DNA of 19,674 nucleotides from an uncultured Collinsella sp. (lineage in GTDB: Bacteria > Actinomycetota > Coriobacteriia > Coriobacteriales > Coriobacteriaceae), in contig CABRFG010000043.1 of NCBI GenBank assembly GCA_902470095.1, forward strand, positions 1 through 19,674, written 5' to 3'. Below, piece by piece: positions 13,809-19,674 of the stretch (the first letter of the stretch is position 1; every line of letters begins with the position of its first letter). The translations under genes were made by a program, and so were the position numbers. The notes under the pieces are model-generated. The model was not told the origin of the DNA. It searched no databases and saw only the letters and a program-made list of their open reading frames with translations.

Positions 13809-15251
13809 TTAATGCACGAGGCGGTAGAAATTCATCGATGCCGCGCCCTCGGCGTGCAGCTCCATCGCCGGAACCGCCGGCGAATAGGTACGGCTCGTAA
13901 GTGCCGCCTCGCCGCCATTTGCAAAAATCTCGACCATCGTAGTGTCCGAAAGCACGCGCAGGTCGCGAAGCTCGCTGAGCTCGATCGACCTCTGGTCGCG
14001 CCCATAGCCTTCGTCACCCATGTCGAGGGTAAGCATCCCGTCTGCATAGCACACAAAGACACCCTTGCGGATTTCGAGCTCGACCATCTTGGCGCCCTCA
14101 CAGGAAACCACAAGATCAAACAGGCGGCCCGGCTCCTCAACGGTTTCACCGCCTGTCGCGCGAACGCAGTCGCCGCGCATCCTCTCAATCTCGTGCGCCG
14201 GTTGCTGGCAGAGCTTGCCATCGCGCATGCTCAGCTCTCGCGGCACCGTCAACGCGCACTGCCACCCGCGCGCCACCGTCGGGTTTTCTGCCGTCGCATC
14301 GGGGCAACCCGACCATCCGATCATCAAACGCCGGCCTGCAGTATCCTCAAAGGACTGCGGAGCATAGAAATCAAAACCGGCATCGACCATCGGGGGCATG
14401 CCCTGCCCGACGATTTTAAAGCTCGGCGCCTCCCAATCGGCCTCGATGGGGAACCACACGCACTGATGCGGATTGCGGTAACGCCAACCATCGGCAGGCA
14501 CACCCTGCGGACAGCAAACGAGAATAAGCTCGCCATCGAGCTCAAACAGATCGGGGCACTCCCACATAAAGCCAAACTTCTCGCCCAACTCAATGCGCGT
14601 CGCATAGCTCCAGTCCTCAAGATTGCGCGAGGTATAGACAAGCACGCAGCCACGGTCGTCTTTCGTACGAGCACCCAGAACCATGTAGTAGATACCATCG
14701 TGCTCAAGGATCTTGGGGTCGCGCACGTGCGTACCGATATCGTCGGGGTAATCGACCGGTCCAACAGCTATGCACTTCTCGCCCAATTCGTCGGGATTCT
14801 CGGCAACCATATGAATCTGGTTTTGCTCACGGCCCGTCAACACGTAGTCGTAATCATCGCGGTCAAAATGCTTGACGTTGCCGGTATAGAAGTAGTGAAT
14901 CTTGCCATCACGTACAAAGGCAGAACCAGAATACGCTCCGCTCGAATCCAAATCGGAATCGGGGAACAGCACGGGGCCGTGATTCTCGTACGTCACAAAA
15001 TCCTTTGTCGTCAGATGGTTCCAAAGCACTGGACCGCCATGCGCAGCATCGAACGGATCGTATTGATGATAGATGTGATACGTATCACCAATCTGAACCA
15101 AACCGTTGGGGTCGTTGAGCCAGCCAAGCTCAGGCTCCACATGGAACAGAAGCCTATCGGGGTCGGACGCGATGCGAGCCGCCGTCTCATCCTGTCCGAC
15201 ACGCCACTGCTCATAGTCCGCGCGTGTCACCTTGTTTTTTTGATTTAACAT
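13809..15251 (-). CDS. scrB: sucrose-6-phosphate hydrolase (GH32)
   Basis: A cytoplasmic GH32 enzyme that splits phosphorylated sucrose, delivered by the PTS, into glucose-6-phosphate and fructose. The 480-residue product has the full active-site set: nucleophile D47 in WLNDPNG (44-50), the transition-state stabiliser D178 in RDPK (177-180), and acid/base E231 in ECPD (231-234). The five-bladed propeller is followed by a C-terminal beta-sandwich (about 340-480). The start is the ATG at 15251; only a weak GAGAAAG-like site precedes it, but no better Met is near. It is the last gene of the leftward sugar operon, 101 bp after the PTS gene with a hairpin between. The symbol is by function; a fructan-oligosaccharide substrate is also possible. 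Confidence 0.88.
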   Translation of the reverse strand: MLNQKNKVTRADYEQWRVGQDETAARIASDPDRLLFHVEPELGWLNDPNGLVQIGDTYHIYHQYDPFDAAHGGPVLWNHLTTKDFVTYENHGPVLFPDSDLDSSGAYSGSAFVRDGKIHYFYTGNVKHFDRDDYDYVLTGREQNQIHMVAENPDELGEKCIAVGPVDYPDDIGTHVRDPKILEHDGIYYMVLGARTKDDRGCVLVYTSRNLEDWSYATRIELGEKFGFMWECPDLFELDGELILVCCPQGVPADGWRYRNPHQCVWFPIEADWEAPSFKIVGQGMPPMVDAGFDFYAPQSFEDTAGRRLMIGWSGCPDATAENPTVARGWQCALTVPRELSMRDGKLCQQPAHEIERMRGDCVRATGGETVEEPGRLFDLVVSCEGAKMVELEIRKGVFVCYADGMLTLDMGDEGYGRDQRSIELSELRDLRVLSDTTMVEIFANGGEAALTSRTYSPAVPAMELHAEGAASMNFYRLVH

Positions 15252-15275
15252 CGCCGTTGACTTTCTCGTCTATGG

Positions 15276-15313
15276 GGAAGGACGCTCGACTCACACGAGT
15301 CGAACGCCCTTCC
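15276..15313 (-). other. intercistronic hairpin between PTS and scrB
   Basis: An imperfect stem: GGAAGG/CCTTCC (15276-15281 and 15308-15313), CG/CG, then TCGACTC/GAGTCGA (15286-15292 and 15297-15303) around an ACAC loop. No T-run follows on the minus strand, so it looks like an RNA processing or stability element that would let the PTS and hydrolase be expressed at different levels, rather than a strong terminator. Confidence 0.5.
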
Positions 15314-15352
15314 TCAAATGGACTTATCCTCAGATTACACTGAACGGCTCAA

Positions 15353-16804
15353 CTAGAAGCTAACGTCGAAGCCAGCGCCAGCGCCCTCTTCATCGGTGGT
15401 CGGCACGCCCTTTGCCTTGTTGTAGGCAAAGATCAAGACGATCGGCACGATAAAGGCGATGAGATTGCCAGCCACATACCACACGAGGGTCTCGGGCGTG
15501 ACGATGAGCAGGCCAAGCACGCCGGTCAGACCCTGACCGATAGCGCGCACCTCAAAGAGCTTGACGAAGGCACCGCCGCAGCCTGCACCGATGCATGCGC
15601 AGATGAACGGAATGATCGAATAGCGCATGTTTGCAGCAAAGATAGCGGGCTCGGAGATTCCGACCAGCGTCGGGATAAAGGACGACATGCAGATGTTGCG
15701 CTCTTTGGAGTGCTTCTTGTGAATGAGGTACATACCGATGGCGCCGCCGCCCTGGGCGATGATGGAAACCGACCAGATGGCCTGGATGTAGTTGAAGCCA
15801 GTCGTGGCAACAAGGTTTGCCTCGATACCCTGGATGAACTGATGCGTACCGGTAACGACGAGCGGCTGCAGGAACGCGGCGAAGACAAAGGCGCCAAAGA
15901 CGCCCATCCTGTTGTACAGGACATCGATTACGCCAGCGAGGACGTCGCCGATCAGGTTGCCGAGCGGGCCGAACACGGTGAACAGGGCGACGTTAGCGAG
16001 AATCAGGGTAACGGTCGGGACAAAGACGAACGAAACGACCTCGGGGATGTACTTCTGGGCAATCTTTTCGACCTTGGCCATAAACCAGGCAGTCAGGATT
16101 GCAGGGAATACGCCGCCCTGGAAAGCAACCATGGGAATGGATAGCGGACCGAAGTTCCAGTACTCAGCACCCGTCGGGTCCATAACGAACGTGTTGCGGT
16201 TCATAAGGCTCGGGTGAACCATGACGATACCGACGAGGATGCCCAGGATCGGGTTACCGCCAAAACGCTTGACCGCGCTGTACATAACCAGGACAGGCAG
16301 GTAGTCGAACGTGGTGGCGATAATGGCAAAGAAGCTTGCGAGGTTCTTGAGGAACTCGCTGTGATCGGCGAGGCTGCCTTCCATGCCAAAGAGGCCGTTG
16401 GCAACGATCAGCGACTTAAGGCCGATGATGATTGCAGCGCCGACGAAGGCGGGAATGATGGGGATAAAGATGTCCGAGAATACCTTGAGGACCGAGAAGA
16501 ACTTGCCCTTCTTGTCCGCCTCAGCGCCCTTGACCTCGGAAGCACTGATCTCCTTAACGCCCGTCAGAGCCATAAACTCATCGTAAACCTTGTTGACGGT
16601 ACCGGTACCGAAGATGATCATGAGCTGGCCGCTGTTGTACAGCACGCCCTTGACGCCATCGATGTTCTCGAGCTCGGCCTTGTTGTATTTGCTCGTATCC
16701 TTGAGCACCAGACGCAGACGGGTCACGCAATGCGTGGCGCCCTCGATGTTCTCCAGTCCGCCGACGTTGTCGACGACTTGCTGGGACACTGCCTTGTAGT
16801 CCAT
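15353..16804 (-). CDS. PTS sucrose-type transporter, EIIBC
   Basis: Imports and phosphorylates a sugar, most likely sucrose given the flanking GH32 genes. The 483-residue protein has a cytoplasmic EIIB domain (about 1-80) with phosphorylated cysteine C26 in GATHCVTRLRL, a linker, and a membrane EIIC domain (about 100-470) of some ten hydrophobic helices, including TGTHQFIQGIE and GISEPAIFAANMRYS, which resemble the glucose/sucrose superfamily signatures. There is no EIIA domain, so a separate glucose-type EIIA must supply the phosphate. I chose the ATG at 16804 (GGAG 6 bp upstream) over one at 16816, whose AAGGA would touch the start. It is 45 bp after the upstream GH32 gene and clearly in its operon. 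Trehalose or another glucoside cannot be excluded. Confidence 0.87.
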   Translation of the reverse strand: MDYKAVSQQVVDNVGGLENIEGATHCVTRLRLVLKDTSKYNKAELENIDGVKGVLYNSGQLMIIFGTGTVNKVYDEFMALTGVKEISASEVKGAEADKKGKFFSVLKVFSDIFIPIIPAFVGAAIIIGLKSLIVANGLFGMEGSLADHSEFLKNLASFFAIIATTFDYLPVLVMYSAVKRFGGNPILGILVGIVMVHPSLMNRNTFVMDPTGAEYWNFGPLSIPMVAFQGGVFPAILTAWFMAKVEKIAQKYIPEVVSFVFVPTVTLILANVALFTVFGPLGNLIGDVLAGVIDVLYNRMGVFGAFVFAAFLQPLVVTGTHQFIQGIEANLVATTGFNYIQAIWSVSIIAQGGGAIGMYLIHKKHSKERNICMSSFIPTLVGISEPAIFAANMRYSIIPFICACIGAGCGGAFVKLFEVRAIGQGLTGVLGLLIVTPETLVWYVAGNLIAFIVPIVLIFAYNKAKGVPTTDEEGAGAGFDVSF

Positions 16805-16849
16805 GTTCCTCTCCATTCCTTTTCTAAATCATAAAACGGTTCGTTGCCG

Positions 16850-18232
16850 CTACAGAGACGCGATCGTTGCGTTTGCGCACTTGAGCGCACCGTCGGTGAC
16901 GGTAAGCGCCACACCCTGGCCCTGCTTGTTGCAGAAGCGAGCGTTGAGCGCAACATCATCGACAAAGATGGTCGCGATGTCGTCGTCGACGACCAGACGC
17001 ACATGGTGAGTGCCCTCGCCCTTAAAGAACAACGGACGCTCGAGGCCCATGTTGTTGACCTGGAACCACGGGTACTGGGGAGCCGGCGTGAACTCGAGCT
17101 TGCCCTCGCGCAGGTTGGCGCGGAACTCATAGGCAAGACCGGTCTCGGCGTCCTCGGCGAACTTGACCGAGAAGCCGGCAGCGTTACCGCCGAGCTCAAT
17201 GTCGGCATCGAGCAAGTAGGTGGAGCCGGCATCCGCGGCGAGCACCTGCTCGACCTTGCCCGACTCGCAGGAAAGCTCAAAGGTCTCGACTGCCTTAGCC
17301 TCGCCAAAGGCGCCAAGCATGCTGTCGGGGAGCTTGGTGCCGAGCGTTCCGTCGGCACGCTGAACGATCTCGAGGGGCATAAAGGTGCCACCCCATAGGT
17401 AAGAGCTGGGGTCGCCGCCCTCGTCACGCGTAGGAACCCAACCAAAGAGAACGCGACGCTCGCCATCGAATGCGGTGCGAGCGGCGTAGTACGCGCGGCC
17501 GTCGAAGGAGTCGTCAGCGGGGGTAATCCAAGGACCGTTGATGGACTTGGACATGCGGTAACGGGTCTTGTTGCCGTCGCTGTACTCGGAAAAGACGAGG
17601 TACCACCAGTCGCCCATCTTAAAGAGATCAGGCATCTCAAACATGGTGTACAGGCCCGGGTTCCACCAGTCGCCCTGGAACTCCCAGTTGGTCAGATCCT
17701 TGGAGGTGAACTTGACCAGGCGGCCGGTCATCAGACGCTTGTCCTCGCCCACACGCGTGCCGAGGATGAGCATGTACTCTTCGTTCTCCTCATCCCAAAG
17801 CACAAAGGGATCGCGCCAGTTGCGGTCATCGTAACCCTCCTGGGGCGGAAGCAGCGTCTCGGCGATGTTCTTCTCCCACTTGACGGCGTCGTCGCTCGTT
17901 GCGTGAAGAAGAACCTGCTTCATCAAACGTGCGCGGACCTTATCGCGATTGCAACCAGTGTAGAGCGCATGGTACTTGTCGCCCACCTTAAACACCGTGC
18001 CGGCATAAATGTACTGGTCGACTTCCTCGTCGCCGCCGCGCTCAAGGCTCTCGCCAAAGTCCTTGTAGTTGACGAAATCCTTGGTCGTAGCGAGTGCCCA
18101 GCCAAACGGCTCTCCGAAAGGTTCGGGGTTACGCGTGTCACGCTGATGATAGAGATAGAACGTGCCGTCCTCGCCGTACGGCATGATGTCGCCTACCCAA
18201 ATTCCCTCAGGCTGGTAATACACCTTGTGCAT
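16850..18232 (-). CDS. divergent GH32-family glycosidase
   Basis: A 460-residue cytoplasmic protein (no signal peptide) with a five-bladed propeller and a C-terminal beta-sandwich from about 310. The usual WMNDPNG is replaced by GIWVGDIMPYGEDGTFYLYH (10-29), where D15 should be the nucleophile. The other two acidic residues are conserved: D141 in NWRDPF and E199 in FEMPD. This places it in a side branch of GH32 rather than among ScrB-type enzymes, so it may act on a different fructoside or phosphorylated oligosaccharide. The ATG at 18232 has AAGGAAG 6-7 bp upstream; a GTG at 18250 is in frame but weaker. It is the first gene of the sugar operon, directly behind the LacI-controlled promoter. 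Confidence 0.85.
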   Translation of the reverse strand: MHKVYYQPEGIWVGDIMPYGEDGTFYLYHQRDTRNPEPFGEPFGWALATTKDFVNYKDFGESLERGGDEEVDQYIYAGTVFKVGDKYHALYTGCNRDKVRARLMKQVLLHATSDDAVKWEKNIAETLLPPQEGYDDRNWRDPFVLWDEENEEYMLILGTRVGEDKRLMTGRLVKFTSKDLTNWEFQGDWWNPGLYTMFEMPDLFKMGDWWYLVFSEYSDGNKTRYRMSKSINGPWITPADDSFDGRAYYAARTAFDGERRVLFGWVPTRDEGGDPSSYLWGGTFMPLEIVQRADGTLGTKLPDSMLGAFGEAKAVETFELSCESGKVEQVLAADAGSTYLLDADIELGGNAAGFSVKFAEDAETGLAYEFRANLREGKLEFTPAPQYPWFQVNNMGLERPLFFKGEGTHHVRLVVDDDIATIFVDDVALNARFCNKQGQGVALTVTDGALKCANATIASL

Positions 18233-18274
18233 CCGAGACTTCCTTTCCACGACATACTAACTCGGTACAATGGC

Positions 18275-18303
18275 AAGATATGTCAATCGTTTTCATATGT
18301 CAA
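18275..18303 (-). promoter_or_regulatory. sugar operon promoter
   Basis: On the minus strand a consensus TTGACA (18303-18298) and TATCTT (18280-18275) are separated by exactly 17 bp, about 40 bp upstream of the first GH32 gene. Two LacI-type operators overlap the -35 and the spacer, so repression by steric block is expected. Confidence 0.75.
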
Positions 18304-18311
18304 ACGTTTTC
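18282..18311. promoter_or_regulatory. two LacI-family operators at the sugar promoter
   Basis: GTCAATCGTTTTC (18282-18294) and GTCAAACGTTTTC (18299-18311) are near-identical, 17 bp apart, each centred on a CG as LacI-family operators are. They overlap the -35 and spacer of the promoter at 18275-18303. Confidence 0.75.
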
Positions 18312-18345
18312 ACACCAATACGTCTTTTCGCAGTTCCAGTCGTCG

Positions 18346-18358
18346 GCAAACGGTTGAC
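18346..18358. promoter_or_regulatory. third LacI-family operator
   Basis: GCAAACGGTTGAC, which on the minus strand reads GTCAACCGTTTGC, matches the two promoter sites at most positions and shares the flanking ATATG. It lies about 50 bp upstream of the promoter sites and could allow looping or cooperative binding. Confidence 0.6.
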
Positions 18359-18415
18359 ATATGCCGGTGAACGGTCATCAGAGGCGTTTGAGGAATTCTT
18401 TTGGCACGGGGCGAA

Positions 18416-19426
18416 TTACGCGGTTTTGCCCTCGATAAGCTCAACGGGAAGCTTGATATTCGACTCGGGCTTTTCACCGTTAATAAGAGCAATGATGGAT
18501 TGCGCCGCGAGCTCTCCGATGCGATCGATATCTTGACGTACGGTTGTTAAGTCAGGCATAAACGTCATAGTGCGGCGGGCACCATCCGCGCCCACGACCT
18601 TAATGTCGTCTGGAGCGCTCAAGCCGCGCTGCTTCATCACGTTGAGACAGATGGCCGCCATCGTATCGTCTCCCGCAAAGATGCCGTCAATATCGGGGTT
18701 CTCATCGAGGATCTTCGCAACGACCGCGCCCTTTTCGTCGTCGGGCTTAACGAACTCAACCTCACGGACAAGCGCGGACAAACCGGCCTGCTCAACAACA
18801 TCGAGGTAGGCATCGGTACGCTTATTGGCAGGCATGCGCATGCGGCTATTGCTGCGCAGGCACAGGATACGCCTGCAGCCGTCATCAATCAGACGGCGCG
18901 TGGCGAGCTCGCCGATGCCATAGCTGTCACTTGCAATCTGGACAGAGCCCTCGCCAAGATCGCAGTCGATGCCAACCAGGCTCAAGCCCATCTCGGCATA
19001 TGCCTCGGCACCGATATTGAGGGAGTTGACGATGACGCCGTCGACCATATTGCGGCGGAGCATGTCGATATAGGAACGCTCAAGATCAGGTCGATTGGCG
19101 CTGTTGCACAGCAACATCTTAAAGCCGTTTTCCGCCAACGTGCGCTCGACCGCCTGCACAACCTGAGCATGGAACGGACTGCTCACAAAGGGAACGATCA
19201 TGCCGATAAGGTTCAGACGGCCGTTGAGCATGGCACGGGCGATATCGTTGGGCGTATAGTTGATGCGCTCCATCGCGGCGTGGACCTTATCGCGGGTCTC
19301 TTGGCTAATATAACCGCGGTTATTAAGCACGCGAGATACCGTAGTAGGCGAAACCCCCGCCACCGCTGCAACTTCCTTGATGCCAGGCTTAGCCGTATCC
19401 TTAGAACGAGCACTCTCGCGAGCCAT
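18416..19426 (-). CDS. LacI-family transcriptional repressor of the sugar locus
   Basis: A 336-residue regulator with the N-terminal helix-turn-helix GIKEVAAVAGVSPTTVSRVL followed by NNRGYIS (about 15-41) and the hinge region NYTPNDIARAM, then a periplasmic-binding-protein-like effector domain (from about 66: LIGMIVPFVSSPFHAQVVQA; FAGDDTMAAICLNVM near 255). The ATG at 19426 has GGGAGG about 6 bp upstream; an ATG at 19447 is in frame but lies over the operator region. It precedes the sugar operon on the same strand by 183 bp. Four matching operators (two at the operon promoter, one nearby, one in its own leader) point to local control and autoregulation. The inducer is unknown; fructose, sucrose or a phosphate derivative would fit. 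Confidence 0.92.
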   Translation of the reverse strand: MARESARSKDTAKPGIKEVAAVAGVSPTTVSRVLNNRGYISQETRDKVHAAMERINYTPNDIARAMLNGRLNLIGMIVPFVSSPFHAQVVQAVERTLAENGFKMLLCNSANRPDLERSYIDMLRRNMVDGVIVNSLNIGAEAYAEMGLSLVGIDCDLGEGSVQIASDSYGIGELATRRLIDDGCRRILCLRSNSRMRMPANKRTDAYLDVVEQAGLSALVREVEFVKPDDEKGAVVAKILDENPDIDGIFAGDDTMAAICLNVMKQRGLSAPDDIKVVGADGARRTMTFMPDLTTVRQDIDRIGELAAQSIIALINGEKPESNIKLPVELIEGKTA

Positions 19427-19447
19427 AGCACCCTCCCCCATCAACAT

Positions 19448-19460
19448 GTCATACGTTTAC
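19448..19460. promoter_or_regulatory. LacI-family operator in the regulator's own leader
   Basis: GTCATACGTTTAC, 21 bp upstream of the lacI-type gene's ATG, shares GTCA-CGTTT-C with the three sites at the sugar operon. It implies negative autoregulation. Confidence 0.65.
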
Positions 19461-19540
19461 ATACGAACAAAGCATACCCCAACAACAGCGGGAAGACGGT
19501 AACAGCACAAGTAAGTAAACGACTCATCCAAATAATTAGG

Positions 19541-19624
19541 AGAGTTCCACCTAAAGGGTGACTACACAGGACCCAGCCGGGGCTGTTTGGGCTACCTCCC
19601 AAAACATTCCGCACTGATTTTTTC
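19541..19624. ncRNA. candidate structured RNA (unassigned)
   Basis: A dense row of short stems without a credible reading frame: CACC/GGTG (19548-19551 and 19557-19560), the competing GGGT/ACCC (19556-19559 and 19571-19574), CAGCC/GGCTG (19574-19578 and 19581-19585), and TTTGGG/CCCAAA (19586-19591 and 19598-19603). On the plus strand this is followed by GATTTTTTCT (19616-19625). The T-run favours a plus-strand transcript. A known Actinobacterial/Firmicute RNA class is possible, but I could not assign one; short stems like these can arise by chance. Confidence 0.3.
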
Positions 19625-19674
19625 TGTATTGAAGACGTCGATGATGCACCCGTATACCATTGACGTCGACACCA
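19592..19674 (-). other. open frame running in from the window edge
   Basis: On the minus strand one frame is open from the edge for 27 codons to a TAG at 19592-19594, with an ATG in it followed by VYGCIIDVFNTEK. It might be the tail of a gene outside the window, or a chance frame over the candidate RNA. There is no ribosome binding site to support an internal start. Confidence 0.2.

Overview
The window looks like chromosomal DNA from a high-GC, anaerobic, fermentative Actinomycete, most likely a gut Coriobacteriia member such as Collinsella. This taxonomic call is inference. It rests on GC-rich codon use, the shape of the threonine-pathway proteins, a glycyl-radical activating enzyme, a sugar PTS with GH32 enzymes, and many GC-rich intergenic palindromes. 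No rRNA, tRNA, CRISPR array, transposase or phage gene was seen.

Layout: (1) 25-5318 is an aspartate-family amino acid block. lysC and asd run leftward; thrC and thrB run rightward from a shared divergent region. Together they cover aspartate to aspartate semialdehyde and homoserine to threonine; homoserine dehydrogenase is not in the window. (2) 5319-8760 is a visibly AT-richer accessory insert. It holds a long nested palindrome, a small XRE regulator divergent from a single-pass membrane protein with tandem zinc-ribbon-like repeats, and a two-gene toxin-antitoxin-like operon (DUF3990 ADP-ribosyltransferase-like protein plus HTH partner) behind a doubled operator. (3) 8790-11356 is housekeeping and cell envelope: engB, MTA/SAH nucleosidase, and a membrane-anchored class A beta-lactamase-like serine hydrolase. 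(4) 11357-13808 holds repeat-rich intergenic DNA, an orphan pyruvate formate-lyase activating enzyme and a DegV-family protein. (5) 13809-19426 is a sucrose or fructoside utilisation locus, all leftward: LacI regulator, divergent GH32 enzyme, sucrose-type PTS EIIBC, GH32 sucrose-6-phosphate hydrolase. (6) 19427-19674 has no clear gene but contains a cluster of short stems that could be a structured RNA.

Regulation readable from the DNA: four copies of a GTCAAnCGTTT-type operator link the LacI protein to its own gene and to the sugar operon, where two copies overlap a good promoter. The XRE regulator has a 23-bp palindrome placed exactly between the -35 and -10 of the neighbouring membrane-protein gene. 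The toxin-antitoxin operon has two 16-bp palindromes that together form a 19-bp inverted repeat. The degV gene has a 20-bp-spaced direct repeat resembling a LytTR-type activator site just upstream of a promoter.

The best candidates for something under-described are the XRE/zinc-ribbon membrane module, the DUF3990/HTH pair with its operator, the possible RNA at the right end, and three long hairpins of similar architecture (4312-4423, 5345-5455, 11515-11581).
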